Source: Candidatus Methylomirabilota bacterium | GTDB lineage: Bacteria > Methylomirabilota > Methylomirabilia > Rokubacteriales > CSP1-6 | DNA: 47,107 bases | Direction: 5' to 3' | NCBI GenBank assembly: GCA_035936835.1 | Contig: DASYVT010000122.1 | Location: forward strand, 1-47,107 | In this document: positions 19,869 to 29,237 of the stretch, one piece after another | Numbering within the stretch: the first letter of the stretch is position 1 | Layout of the letters: every line of letters begins with the position of its first letter | Position numbers and translations under genes: made by a program | Notes under the pieces: generated by a model | Databases searched by the model: none | Seen by the model: the letters and a program-made list of their open reading frames with translations, nothing else | What the model was told of the DNA's origin: nothing

Positions 19869-21251
19869 CTAGTCTGCGGGCCGGCCCGCGGCTGTCGGCA
19901 CGTGGCCGGTCGGCGGCGGCTGGCTAACGGACATGTGGAAAGGCGCGTCCAGTCCCCCACTCAAGAGCATCCCCTCCAGAAGCGAAGCCGTGCGCCACAG
20001 GTCGACCAGCGCCTGCGTGTACTCGGCGCGTGACTGGAAGAGCGTGCGCTGCGCGATGAGTACCTGTGGGTACGCCGCGGCCATCTGCTGGAACCCTTTC
20101 CGGTAGAGCTCAACGGATTGCTGCGCGCGCGGGAGGATCTGGCGCTCGTAGCGCTCGACCTCCATCCTGGCGTCCTCGTAGCCACGAATGACCGTCGCGA
20201 GCTCGGAGCGGAGCGCCAGCTCCAGGCGCCGCACCTCGGCCTGCGCGTGCTCGAGGTCGGCCTGGGCTGTCGCCACATTGCCCTGCTGGCGGTCGAAGAG
20301 TGGGAGCGGGATACCAATCTCGATGCCGGTCTCGAAACCAACGTCCTTGCCAGGCGTAACCTGTTCCGAATTGTATCCGAGCTTCGTCCGCACGAACAGG
20401 TTTGGGATCCGCTCGGCACGCACCCGCTCGAGGGCGGCTTTGGCCCGCTCGACATTCACCTGAGCCTGCCGGACCTCTGGGCTCTCGCGCAGCACGCGGG
20501 CCAGCACCGCTTCGCCGTCGAAGCGCGGCATCTTCGCGGTCAGATCGCCCTCAAGTTTGGCGATCGGCAGTGATGGCTCGCCCACCGCCGAGGCCAGCAT
20601 CCGCCAGACGCGCTGCTGGTGACTCTGCGCTTTCATCAGCTCGATCTCCGCCCGCTGGGCCTGCATCTCGACGTCCAGCACATCGGGGCGATCGGCCTGC
20701 CCCACGTTGAAGAGCTCCCCGGAAACTCCAACAGCCTCCCGAGTGAGCTTGGCCAGCGCCTGCCGCTCGTCCACAATGCGTGCGGCGCCGAGGCCTTCGT
20801 AGTAGAGCATCCGCACCGTGGTCAACACGCGGAGCCGCTGCATATCCGCCGTGATGGCGGCGCGCTGGCTGTCTGTCGCCGCGAGGTCCCGGCTCTTCTG
20901 CAGCTTGCCGGCGGTGACGATGGGCACCTGGAACCAGAAGAAGTTTTTGTTCTGGTTAGGCGTACGGGTGTTCTGGTCCTCAAGCTGGTAACCGACCAGG
21001 GGATTCGGATAGAGGCCCGCCTGCGTCTGGCGGCCTTGCGCGGCGCGGATGGAGGCCTGCACTTGGGACAGCGTGGGATTCTTCTCGAGCGCAATACGCT
21101 CGAGGTCTTCGAGGCGCAGCCCGCCCATGGGTGTAGCCGCTTGTGGCGCCTGCGCGCTGACGAGCGTCACGGACCCCAGGAGCGCGGCCGCGCCGACCAG
21201 CGAGGCCAACCCACACGCACCCACGACACCAGTCCGCTCAGTGGCCAGCAT
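19869..21251 (-). CDS. TolC-family outer-membrane efflux protein (first copy)
   Basis: The 460-residue protein has a signal peptide (ASLVGAAALLGSVTLVSAQA) and two TolC/OEP repeats of helices: DLERIALEKNPTLSQVQASI, LYPNPLVGYQLEDQ, then ARVLRESPEVRQAQVNVERA and GIEIGIPLPLFDRQQGN. It would form the outer-membrane duct of a CusCBA-type pump. ATG 21251 overlaps the cytochrome c stop by 14 bases. The cluster has a second TolC gene at 23940-25238, and the two differ clearly in sequence. Confidence 0.88.
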   Translation of the reverse strand: MLATERTGVVGACGLASLVGAAALLGSVTLVSAQAPQAATPMGGLRLEDLERIALEKNPTLSQVQASIRAAQGRQTQAGLYPNPLVGYQLEDQNTRTPNQNKNFFWFQVPIVTAGKLQKSRDLAATDSQRAAITADMQRLRVLTTVRMLYYEGLGAARIVDERQALAKLTREAVGVSGELFNVGQADRPDVLDVEMQAQRAEIELMKAQSHQQRVWRMLASAVGEPSLPIAKLEGDLTAKMPRFDGEAVLARVLRESPEVRQAQVNVERAKAALERVRAERIPNLFVRTKLGYNSEQVTPGKDVGFETGIEIGIPLPLFDRQQGNVATAQADLEHAQAEVRRLELALRSELATVIRGYEDARMEVERYERQILPRAQQSVELYRKGFQQMAAAYPQVLIAQRTLFQSRAEYTQALVDLWRTASLLEGMLLSGGLDAPFHMSVSQPPPTGHVPTAAGRPAD

Positions 21252-21822
21252 GTCCGCCTCCCAACCCAGGATGCTCGCCCGGTGTATGTGGCCCTTGATG
21301 CCCCGAGAGAGTGTGAACATAAGCGATCACAGCCCACCGGTCGGGGATCGTCAGCTCGCCCTTCCATGGCGGCATGGCCGACCCAATGGACTTGTACGGC
21401 TCGACGAGCCCGCCTTCGCTCACGCGCCAGAACCAGAAGTTGCCGGCCATCTCGCCTACCATCTTGGCGTCGGTGAAATCGGCCGGCTTGAGCGGCAGAT
21501 TGAGGCTGCCCGGCCCTTTGCCGTCCCCCTTCTCGCCATGGCAGAGAGCGCACTTGGCCGTGTAGATTTCCTTCCCCTTGGCGATCATCTTGGGATCTGT
21601 CCAGGCCCGCGCCGGAATGTGCGAGGTCGCGTAGGCGGCAGGCACCGGCGCATGCACGTGAGCGTGAGCGCCGGCGGCCGGACCCGTTCCCGGTTGCTGG
21701 GCCTGAGCAAGGATCTGCTGAGCGCCCAGCGCCGGGTCGCCCATGCCAGGACCGAGCGTCCGCAGCGCGGCGGCCAAGGTCGTGATGCCGAGCACCTTCC
21801 AATGGAGCCGTCCAACCGTCAT
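21238..21822 (-). CDS. Exported monoheme c-type cytochrome
   Basis: The 194-residue protein has an N-terminal export segment (VLGITTLAAALRTLG), a His/Ala-rich linker (GAHAHVHAPVPAAYATSH) and one class I cytochrome domain with the heme site KCALCHGEKGDGKG and a distal Met in IGSAMPPWKG. GGAGG lies 5 bases before ATG 21822. Between efflux genes it may pass electrons to or from the multicopper oxidase. The Gly/His C-terminus (GEHPGLGGGHAGH) could bind copper. Confidence 0.88.
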   Translation of the reverse strand: MTVGRLHWKVLGITTLAAALRTLGPGMGDPALGAQQILAQAQQPGTGPAAGAHAHVHAPVPAAYATSHIPARAWTDPKMIAKGKEIYTAKCALCHGEKGDGKGPGSLNLPLKPADFTDAKMVGEMAGNFWFWRVSEGGLVEPYKSIGSAMPPWKGELTIPDRWAVIAYVHTLSGHQGPHTPGEHPGLGGGHAGH

Positions 21823-21973
21823 AAAAGCCTCCAACGGGCTCGTACGGGCCCGGAACGTAGGTAAAGTGCGAGCTGCCCGGGCGGTAGCCAGAGCGGACAC
21901 GACGTGAGCCGTCCGCAAGGCAAAATCCTTGGAACTTGGGATACCGCGGGCAACTACGGCTTACAGAGGACGG

Positions 21974-22339
21974 CTAAATCAGGAGTGCAGCGTGGAGGAT
22001 GAAGCGAGGTGGACCGCTGAGGGATACCGGTCGCATGCCGACAGCTACGACGTGGTCCTGCAAAGGCACCGCCCAGGCCTCCAGACTCGGCAGAAACGCC
22101 ACCGCGTCAAGTCCGAATGCGGGCGTATTGCTGGGCGCAGTGGCGGCGCCCTCGCAGGCACTGAGGTGTGCCGCACTGTGGTGGTGCGGCTCGCCGCCCT
22201 GGTCGATCTCGTGTGCCGGTGCCGCCTCAGCACTGTGCGACTCCGTGGAGAACTCACAGACGTTGCCGAAGACCATCAGGGTCGCCGCGAACACCAGCGT
22301 CCACCGGGAGCCGAATCGCCAGAATCTAGGCGCGCGCAT
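21974..22339 (-). CDS. His-rich exported protein of the copper cluster, unknown family
   Basis: This 121-residue product starts with RRF-like basic residues and a hydrophobic segment (WTLVFAATLMVFGNVCEF), followed by a His-rich stretch (GGEPHHHSAAHLSACEG) and a neutral C-terminal half. It resembles small cobalt/copper-linked proteins such as DUF2946, but the match is by composition only. It lies between the cytochrome and the small membrane gene, same strand, with 111 bases to the latter. Confidence 0.6.
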   Translation of the reverse strand: MRAPRFWRFGSRWTLVFAATLMVFGNVCEFSTESHSAEAAPAHEIDQGGEPHHHSAAHLSACEGAATAPSNTPAFGLDAVAFLPSLEAWAVPLQDHVVAVGMRPVSLSGPPRFILHAALLI

Positions 22340-22449
22340 GATCGCGAAGGTTACTCGACGGTTCCGCCGGTGTCAACAAATGGTGGCGCCGGCGGCACGG
22401 CAACCGCCGCGACACGTGCGGTGGTCTGCACCGATCTCACGGCCGGGGT

Positions 22450-22602
22450 TCATCGCCCGTCATCGCCCCTGCGCCCGCTGAGCCATCGGATTGCTAGCAC
22501 GACGGCCAGAACCACCAGCGCGAGCACACCCAGCGCCAGCACCCAGCAGATCACCATCATCCAGCCACCGCCCATCATTCTTCCCATCATGTCGGTCATC
22601 AT
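22450..22602 (-). CDS. Met-rich single-span membrane peptide
   Basis: ATG 22602 has AAAGGAG 7 bases upstream. The 50-residue product is MMTDMMGRMMGGGWMM, then a membrane span VICWVLALGVLALVVLAVV, then a basic tail RWLSGRRGDDGR. The Met-rich N-terminus suggests Cu(I)/Ag(I) binding near the pump (inference). Similar short Met/Gly/Trp membrane peptides (SHOCT-type upstream parts) are common beside copper genes. Confidence 0.65.
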   Translation of the reverse strand: MMTDMMGRMMGGGWMMVICWVLALGVLALVVLAVVLAIRWLSGRRGDDGR

Positions 22603-22656
22603 GACGACTCCTTTCTACCAGGTCATCCCAGTGAGACTCACGTCCAGTTCCCGCAC

Positions 22657-23925
22657 CTAGCCGGACGGCGCATTCCGGGCGGCCTCGGCGCGCAGGAGAA
22701 AGCTTCCGTCCGTGACCACGATCTCGCCCGGCTGTAGGCCGCTGAGGACGACCTGGCTCTCGCCCCTCTGCTCTCCCAACCGCACGATGCGTTGGATGAA
22801 CTTGCCGGCCTCGCCCTTGGCGGGCAGGAAGACGACCTGTCTGTCGCCGAGGCTCTGGACTGCCACTTTCGGGACCAGCACCACGCGCTGTCCCGAGCTG
22901 GTGTCGAAAGCCATGGACAGGTACATGCCCAGCCGGAGTCGGCTGTCACGGTTGGGCACCTCGACCCGAACCTTGGCCGTTCGGGTGGCCGGCTCCACCC
23001 TCGGATCGATGTAGGTCACACGGCCTTGGAGCGTCAGTCCGGGATAGGCCGGCGTCGACACCGTCGCGGCGGAGCCCACCCGTACGGCTGCGAAGTCCTG
23101 CTCGTAGAGATCGCCCACCGCCCACACCTCGGACAGATCCGTCACGACGAACATCTCCTGGCCCATGCCGACGACCTGCCCGAGGTTCGCAGTCCTCGCT
23201 GTGACCACGCCATCGATGGGCGCGGGCACGGTCACGCTGGACACGATCTGGCTCGGTGACTGGAGGACGCGGATCTGCGCAGGCCCCAAGCCCAGCACCA
23301 TGAGCCGCTGGCGGGCAGACTCCAGCTCCGTCTCGTGGGTCGCGTGCACCGCCGTAACCTCTTCCAGCTCCTGGCGACTCGCGGCCCCGATCTCCGCGAG
23401 CTCCTGCGTCCGGCGGAGCTTTCGGTGATCGGCCTCCAGCATGGCCGCCATCGAGAGGAACTTCGTCTGCGCGTCGGCAAGCTCGCTGCTGAACACCGCG
23501 GCGAGCGGTTGCCCTCGCTTGACCGTGCTGCCCAGCTCCACGGCGACGCGGGTCACGATGCCCCCCGCGACCGGCGTCACCTTCACCTCCCGGTACGCAT
23601 TGGCCATCACGGTCCCCGGCACGGTGATCGCGCGACTCTCCTCGGCACTGATCACGGCGGCGGTCTTGATTCCCGCCCGCGCGATGGCCTCGGGCGTCAG
23701 CACGACCTCGACGGAATCCGACGGTGTCGTGACGGAAGCCGGTGGCGTGGAGACGCGAGCAACCGGAGAGACCTGAAGTGGCTGGCCGAGCCACCCGGTC
23801 CTCATGACCAGCACCGCGCTGCCTGCGCCCAGAGCCACGAGCCCGAGTGCCCCGGCCACCAGAAGGGAAGGCGTCAGCCGGCGCGGCTGATTGGGCGGAG
23901 CGCCACCGTCCCACTCGTTGTCCAT
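22657..23925 (-). CDS. cusB: RND efflux adaptor, CusB/CzcB type
   Basis: The 422-residue periplasmic adaptor has an N-terminal membrane anchor (LLVAGALGLVALGAGSAVLV), two half-lipoyl motifs (VTPVAGGIVTRVAVELGSTV and TVPAPIDGVVTARTANLGQV), an alpha-hairpin (LAEIGAASRQELEEVTAVHA) and a beta barrel (QGRVTYIDPRVEPATRTAKV). It bridges CusA and TolC. ATG 23925 has AAAGGAG upstream and follows the TolC gene by 14 bases. An early Met before the lipoyl domain may receive copper from a chaperone. Confidence 0.9.
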   Translation of the reverse strand: MDNEWDGGAPPNQPRRLTPSLLVAGALGLVALGAGSAVLVMRTGWLGQPLQVSPVARVSTPPASVTTPSDSVEVVLTPEAIARAGIKTAAVISAEESRAITVPGTVMANAYREVKVTPVAGGIVTRVAVELGSTVKRGQPLAAVFSSELADAQTKFLSMAAMLEADHRKLRRTQELAEIGAASRQELEEVTAVHATHETELESARQRLMVLGLGPAQIRVLQSPSQIVSSVTVPAPIDGVVTARTANLGQVVGMGQEMFVVTDLSEVWAVGDLYEQDFAAVRVGSAATVSTPAYPGLTLQGRVTYIDPRVEPATRTAKVRVEVPNRDSRLRLGMYLSMAFDTSSGQRVVLVPKVAVQSLGDRQVVFLPAKGEAGKFIQRIVRLGEQRGESQVVLSGLQPGEIVVTDGSFLLRAEAARNAPSG

Positions 23926-23939
23926 GTCGGCGTCTCCTT

Positions 23940-25238
23940 TCACCGCTCGGGCTCCCCGATCGCGCGCTCGACCTCCACGGCGGTGGTGTACGCCAACTTG
24001 AGGGCCTCCGTGTAACCCATCTCCACCTCGATGAAGCGGCGCTGCTCGGCGATGACGTCGAGCAGTGGGCGTCGGCCCAGCTCCCATGTCCGGCGCACGA
24101 CATCGAGGTTCCGCTGGGCCACGTCACGCACGCCGTGGGTGTAGATGTCGAGCGCCTGCCGCACCGCCTGGTATTGCGCGAAGGCCGACGCGACTTCCTG
24201 TCGGACGGTCAGGATCAGCGCATCCAGGCGCCGTCCAGCCCCTCGGGTCTCCGCCTCGGCGGCCGCCACGTTTCCCTCGTTCCGGTTCCGCACCGGCACC
24301 GTAATGGACACGCTGCCACCGAAGTAATCGAAGACGCCCTGAATTGGTCGCGTGCCGCCACGATCGGTCAGCCCCATCAGGTCGAAGCCGGTTGACTGCC
24401 GCTGGTACCCCACGTTGATGCTGGCATCCCATCGGCCCTCGGCCCGCTCTTTGGCCACACGGGCGCGGGCCGTGGCCGCCTCGGCGCGCGCCATCGCCAG
24501 ATCCGGGCGGACCTCGAGGGCACGCGCCGCGGCTGCCACCCGGTCGAGGGTAACGGGCGGCGGCGTGAAGAGGTCTCCTGCGACAGAGAGCGGCGCCTCG
24601 GGCCCGAGCCCCGCCAGCGACTTCAACTGCAGGGTGAGCACCTCTCCGCGACTGGCGACGAGTCGCCGGTTGGCGTCAAGGCGGCTCACCTCGACCTGAA
24701 GCAGACTCTCCTCGAGCGCCGGCACTGCGCCCTGTCGGACCCGCTCGCCGACCAGCGCGAGTCCCTTGCGGTTCACTCGCAGGAGCTCGTCGGCCGTCTC
24801 CAGGTCGCGCTGGGCTCCAAGGAGCTCGGCGGCCTTCATCCGCACCTCGGCCCGGAGCCGCCGCTCACGGTCCGCCACCTGCGCGCGCTTGGCCTCGAGC
24901 TCTTGCCCGGCGACACCGATCCGCCCTTCCTGGCGGCCATTGAGATCGAGGGGCACGGTGAGCCCGACCGTCACGTTGTTATCCGAAGTCAGCGCCTTTT
25001 GGCCGCCGAGCTCCACCGTCGGGTTCGGCCGGAGGCCGGCCTGGAGCAAGCGGCCGCGCGCGGCGTCGATGTCCGTGCGGGCGGCGGCCAAGTCAGGGTT
25101 GTCCCTGAGTGCCCATGCGACCACCTCGTCAACCGTCAGTCGCCCCGGCAAAAGCTGGGCCCATGCCTCGGACACAGCAACGGCGAGCACCGTCAGCGCA
25201 ATGACCCCGCCGGCGATACGATGTCCCCGGATGGTCAT
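23940..25238 (-). CDS. cusC: TolC-family outer-membrane efflux protein (second copy)
   Basis: The 432-residue protein has a signal peptide (GVIALTVLAVAVSEAWA) and two OEP helical repeats: VDEVVAWALRDNPDLAAART, LRPNPTVELGGQKAL, then ALEVRPDLAMARAEAATARA and VSITVPVRNRNEGNVAAAE. Lying between the CusB and FixH-like genes, it is the likely cognate duct of the CusA pump. Confidence 0.88.
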   Translation of the reverse strand: MTIRGHRIAGGVIALTVLAVAVSEAWAQLLPGRLTVDEVVAWALRDNPDLAAARTDIDAARGRLLQAGLRPNPTVELGGQKALTSDNNVTVGLTVPLDLNGRQEGRIGVAGQELEAKRAQVADRERRLRAEVRMKAAELLGAQRDLETADELLRVNRKGLALVGERVRQGAVPALEESLLQVEVSRLDANRRLVASRGEVLTLQLKSLAGLGPEAPLSVAGDLFTPPPVTLDRVAAAARALEVRPDLAMARAEAATARARVAKERAEGRWDASINVGYQRQSTGFDLMGLTDRGGTRPIQGVFDYFGGSVSITVPVRNRNEGNVAAAEAETRGAGRRLDALILTVRQEVASAFAQYQAVRQALDIYTHGVRDVAQRNLDVVRRTWELGRRPLLDVIAEQRRFIEVEMGYTEALKLAYTTAVEVERAIGEPER

Positions 25239-25244
25239 GGCCTG

Positions 25245-25664
25245 TTACCGCACCGAGACGGAGAAGCGCGCCGAGCCTTTGCCGGCCGGGCCGTCCCAGG
25301 AGACCGCGACCTGCCGGGTGCCGGCGTCGGGGAACTCGATCGTGCCAACGTAGCGCCCGGGCGCCTTGTCGGGCGTCACCGTCGCTCCTGCCACCATGGG
25401 CGCCATACCGGGCATCCCCATGCTGGTGCTCAGGCTGACCTTGTCCATGTCCATCGGCTGCTTGGTCGCGGCCGAGGTGAAGTCGAGCACGAAGGCGTTC
25501 TTCCCCGGCTTCCACTGCCCCGTCTCGCTCTTGAGCGTGACGACCACGTCCTTCGTCTGCTGCGTCTGGATCACCTTGAGATCCGCGGCCCAGCCGGCCA
25601 TGAGCGGCCCGGTCGCCACCGCCCATCCTGCCAACACCAACGCCGCCATCAATCGCTTCAGCAT
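25245..25664 (-). CDS. Small exported FixH/YtkA-like protein
   Basis: The 139-residue product has a signal peptide (RLMAALVLAGWAVATGPLMA) and a beta-sandwich-like domain with KDVVVTLKSETGQWKPGKN, DFTSAATKQPMDMDKVSLS and the Met-rich turn MGMPGMAPM. It ends TRQVAVSWDGPAGKGSARFS. This is the YtkA/FixH-like pattern found beside copper RND genes, and the Met cluster is a plausible Cu(I)/Ag(I) site. ATG 25664 has AAAGGAGA upstream, 32 bases after cusA. Confidence 0.8.
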   Translation of the reverse strand: MLKRLMAALVLAGWAVATGPLMAGWAADLKVIQTQQTKDVVVTLKSETGQWKPGKNAFVLDFTSAATKQPMDMDKVSLSTSMGMPGMAPMVAGATVTPDKAPGRYVGTIEFPDAGTRQVAVSWDGPAGKGSARFSVSVR

Positions 25665-25696
25665 GTTTTGTCTCCTTTGACGCTGCATTGTTCCAT

Positions 25697-28600
25697 TCAT
25701 TGTCTGCCCTCTTCGCGCCCAATCTGTCGCTCGCGAAGCCAGTAGAAGATCACCGGCGTCACGATCAGGACCAGCGCGAGCGAGCTCAACATTCCGCCCA
25801 GCACCGGGGTCGCCAGGGGTTTCATGACCTCGGCGCCGGTCGAGTGGCTCCACATGATGGGCAGGAGGCTCGCCACCACCGCCGAGACCGTCATCACTTT
25901 CGGCCGGAGCCGGAGCAGCGCCCCCTCCTGCACCGCCTCGAGCAGGGCGGCCCGGGTGAGCCGCCCCCCGAGCGACTCCCGCTTCCTGGCCACCGCCTCA
26001 TCCAGGTAGATCACCATCACCACGGCTGTCTGCACGGCCGTTCCGAACAGCGCGATGAACCCCACCCACACCGCGACCGAGAAGTTGTAGCCGAGCGCGT
26101 ACTGGAGGTAGATCCCGCCCGCGAGCCCGAAGGGCACCGCGAGCAAGACCTGCGCGGCGTCGAGGATCGAGTGATACGTGAGATAGAGCAGCAGGAAGAT
26201 GATCACGATGACGACCGGGACCACGAGCTGGAGCCGCTGCTTGGCTCGCACCTGATTTTCGTACTGCCCGCTCCACTCGATGTAGGACCCCTTCGGCAGG
26301 GGCACCGACTTTGCGACGATGCGCTTGGCCTCGTCTACGAAGCTCCCGACGTCCCGTCCGCGGACATTGAGGAGCACGGTCACGACAAGCAGACCGTTCT
26401 CGCTCGAAATCATCGCCGGCCCGCTCACGGATCGCACTTCGGCGAGCTGCCCGAGGGGCACCTGGATGCCGGTCGGCCCGGACACCAGGACGCCGGCCAG
26501 GGCCTCGGCGCTCGCGCGGTACTGCGGGGCGTACCGGACCCGGACGGGGAAGCGCTGGCGCCCTTCGATCGTGAGCGTGAGATTGGTTTCCCCGACGGCG
26601 GTCTCGATGACGTCCTGGACGGCGCCCACGGAGATGCCGTACCGGGCGGCCGCCTCCCGGTTGACCGTGATGTCGAGGTAGGGCACTCCGCTTACCTGCT
26701 CCGCGTAGACGTCCGCCGCGCCCGGGATCGCGCGCAGCACCTCAGCGACAGCGCGGGCCCGCTCTTCCAGCAGGCGGAGGTCAGCGCCGAAGATCTTCAC
26801 GCCCACCTCCGAGCGGATGCCCGTCGTGAGCATGTTGATCCGGTTGATGATGGGCTGGGTCCAGATATTGGAGACTCCGGGCATGGTCGTCGCCGCGTCG
26901 AGCTCGCCGATGATCTTCTCCCGCGTCATCCCGGGTCGCCACTGTGACTCGGGCTTGAGGCCGACCACCGTCTCCGTCATGTTGAGAGGCGCCGGATCCG
27001 TCGAGGTGTCGGCGCGAGCCACCTTGCCCACCACCGAGGCCACCTCGGGCACGGTCAGGATGGCCGCATTCTGCTTCCGCGTGAGCTCGATCGCCTGAGG
27101 CAGCGATACCGCCGGGTCGGTGATCGGCATGAACATCAGGTCGCCCTCGTTCAGCGGCGGCATGAATTCCTTGCCCATCCGGGGGATGAGGGCGACCGCG
27201 CCCACCACGACCAGCGCGGCGACAGCGAGCGTCGGCAGCCGATGCCGGAGCGCCCAGTCGAGGACGGGGCGGTACAGCCAGATCAGGGGCTTCATGACCG
27301 GGTTCTCCTCCTCCCCTCGCACCCGGCCGCCGATCAGCAAGGTGCAGAGGACCGGCACCAGCGTCACTGAAAGGATCGTCGCCCCTGCCATCGCGAAGGT
27401 TTTGGTGAAGGCGAGAGGATGGAAGAGCTTGCCTTCCTGCCCGGTGAGGGCGAACACCGGGATGAAGGCAAGGATGATGATGGCCATCGAGAAGAAGATC
27501 GGACGGCCCACCAGCCGCGTCGCGTCGAGCACCGCGACTGCCACAGCCGCCCGGTCGCGGGGGTTCACGCCGCGCTTCTCGATGAAGCGGAACGCGTTCT
27601 CGGTGACCACGATCGCGGCGTCCACGAGCACGCCGATCGCGATGGCGATCCCGGCCAGGGACATGATGTTCGAGGTGATCCCCAGATACCGCATGAACAG
27701 GAAGGCTGTCAGCACGGCGAGGGGGATCGGGATGGTCACGATCAGGACCGAGCGCAGGTGGAGGAGGAAGAGGATGTTCACGAGCGTGACGACAAGGGCT
27801 TCCTCCAGGAGTGCGCGCTTGAGGGTCTGCACGGCCCGCTGGATCAGCACCGATCGGTCGTAAAAGGGCACGATGTGGACGCCCGGAGGCAAGCCGGGCT
27901 CCAAGACGCGGATCTTTTCCTTCACCCGCTCGATGACGTCAACCGTGCTGACGCCGTACCGTGCCACGACCACGCCTCCGACTGCCTCGTTCGTGCCCTT
28001 GACCAGGGCCGCGGCGCGGAACGCGTCGCCGATCTTGACGTCGGCGACCTGACGCAGATAGATGGGCACGCCATTCTCGGCCCCGATCACCACCTGCTCC
28101 AGGTCTGCCGGCCGCTCGATCAGGCCGAGCCCCCTGACGACCGACCACGTGCCGCTGCCCTCGACGACGTTGCCACTCACGTTGCGGTTGCTTCGCATCA
28201 CCGCGTCCACCACGGCCGACAGGGGAATCCGAAGGGCGCGCAGGCGCTTGGGATCCACGTCGATTTGATACTGGCGGACCATCCCGCCGACGCTGGCGAC
28301 TTCGGCCACGCCGGGAACCGCGTTGAGCTGGTAGCGGATGTACCAGTCCTGGATGGCCCGAAGGTCACGTAGGGATTGCCCCGCGCCTTCGACCGTGTAC
28401 CAGAAGACGTGGCCGACCCCGGTGGCGTCGGGCCCGAGGGTCGGGACCACGCCGGTTGGCAACGACTTGGTGACGAGATTCAGCCGCTCAAGGACGCGCG
28501 TGCGGGCGAAGTAGAGGTCCACCGCATCCTCGAAGATCACGTTGATCATCGAGAAGCCGAAGGCGGAGGACGATCGCACCACCCGCACACCGGGCAGGCC

Positions 28601-28822
28601 CTGGAGGCTCGTGGTCAGCGGATAGGTGACCTGGTCTTCGACCTCCTGCGGCGAGCGGCCGGGCCAGTCGGTGAACACGATGACCTGGTTGTCCGAGAGA
28701 TCCGGAATCGCGTCGATCGGAGTCGTGAGCAGCGCCCAATAGCCCCACCCTGCGAGCGCTGCAAAGCCCGCAATCACGAGGAAGCGATTGCGGAGCGAGA
28801 CCGCGATCAGCCAATCGATCAC
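25697..28822 (-). CDS. cusA: CusA-type RND pump (Cu(I)/Ag(I) efflux)
   Basis: The protein has about 1041 residues and the RND plan of twelve helices and two large periplasmic loops. The helix-4 motif [20 protein letters not shown] is that of the monovalent-metal (Cu/Ag) branch. Export methionines match CusA: M in [14 protein letters not shown] and M in [11 protein letters not shown]. It expels Cu(I) or Ag(I) through CusB and TolC. GTG 28822 ([16 protein letters not shown]) fits the family N-terminus; GTG 28837 is five codons longer. Confidence 0.93.
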   Translation of the reverse strand: MIDWLIAVSLRNRFLVIAGFAALAGWGYWALLTTPIDAIPDLSDNQVIVFTDWPGRSPQEVEDQVTYPLTTSLQGLPGVRVVRSSSAFGFSMINVIFEDAVDLYFARTRVLERLNLVTKSLPTGVVPTLGPDATGVGHVFWYTVEGAGQSLRDLRAIQDWYIRYQLNAVPGVAEVASVGGMVRQYQIDVDPKRLRALRIPLSAVVDAVMRSNRNVSGNVVEGSGTWSVVRGLGLIERPADLEQVVIGAENGVPIYLRQVADVKIGDAFRAAALVKGTNEAVGGVVVARYGVSTVDVIERVKEKIRVLEPGLPPGVHIVPFYDRSVLIQRAVQTLKRALLEEALVVTLVNILFLLHLRSVLIVTIPIPLAVLTAFLFMRYLGITSNIMSLAGIAIAIGVLVDAAIVVTENAFRFIEKRGVNPRDRAAVAVAVLDATRLVGRPIFFSMAIIILAFIPVFALTGQEGKLFHPLAFTKTFAMAGATILSVTLVPVLCTLLIGGRVRGEEENPVMKPLIWLYRPVLDWALRHRLPTLAVAALVVVGAVALIPRMGKEFMPPLNEGDLMFMPITDPAVSLPQAIELTRKQNAAILTVPEVASVVGKVARADTSTDPAPLNMTETVVGLKPESQWRPGMTREKIIGELDAATTMPGVSNIWTQPIINRINMLTTGIRSEVGVKIFGADLRLLEERARAVAEVLRAIPGAADVYAEQVSGVPYLDITVNREAAARYGISVGAVQDVIETAVGETNLTLTIEGRQRFPVRVRYAPQYRASAEALAGVLVSGPTGIQVPLGQLAEVRSVSGPAMISSENGLLVVTVLLNVRGRDVGSFVDEAKRIVAKSVPLPKGSYIEWSGQYENQVRAKQRLQLVVPVVIVIIFLLLYLTYHSILDAAQVLLAVPFGLAGGIYLQYALGYNFSVAVWVGFIALFGTAVQTAVVMVIYLDEAVARKRESLGGRLTRAALLEAVQEGALLRLRPKVMTVSAVVASLLPIMWSHSTGAEVMKPLATPVLGGMLSSLALVLIVTPVIFYWLRERQIGREEGRQ

Positions 28823-28940
28823 GGCTGAGCCCCGCACGGACGTGACGCCAGATGCCAGAACATGGACACTCTCCCTCGCTCCCGGTGAGCGGACTTCGCC
28901 CCGGGCTGCTAACGGTCGTTACGACGGATCGTTGAGTGAA

Positions 28941-29222
28941 CTACGCGGAGAGGAGCGAGGGCTTCGGCGGGGGCTTCGGGACGGTCAGCGGAACGGCGGC
29001 AGCATGGTCAGGAGCCAATATAACCAGGGTCGTTACGGGATCCAGCGACGTGCCAGCGGTTGGTGCGGCCGTCGTGCCCGAGGATGCGCCACAGGAGTCC
29101 TCGCACACGAACATGACGCACATCGCCAGGCACGGGTCGGCCGCTATCGCCAGCGGGATCAACAATGCCCACAGGAGGACGACGGCCGTTGCAACGCAGA
29201 CGACCCAGCGCTTCATATGCAT
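28941..29222 (-). CDS. Small exported Cys-bearing protein upstream of cusA
   Basis: The 93-residue product has a signal peptide (RWVVCVATAVVLLWALLIPL, then AIAA). A cysteine cluster follows in DPCLAMCVMFVCEDSCGAS, and the tail is Pro/Ala rich. Four spaced cysteines right after the signal suggest a metal site. I do not recognise a family. It lies 103 bases before the CusA start and is probably the first gene of the cluster. Confidence 0.6.
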   Translation of the reverse strand: MHMKRWVVCVATAVVLLWALLIPLAIAADPCLAMCVMFVCEDSCGASSGTTAAPTAGTSLDPVTTLVILAPDHAAAVPLTVPKPPPKPSLLSA

Positions 29223-29237
29223 GGATTATAGCATCCC

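Noticed and set aside
18396-20033. Plus-strand open frame of 545 codons over the multicopper oxidase.
   Set aside because: Antisense to a gene with four copper motifs and a Tat signal.
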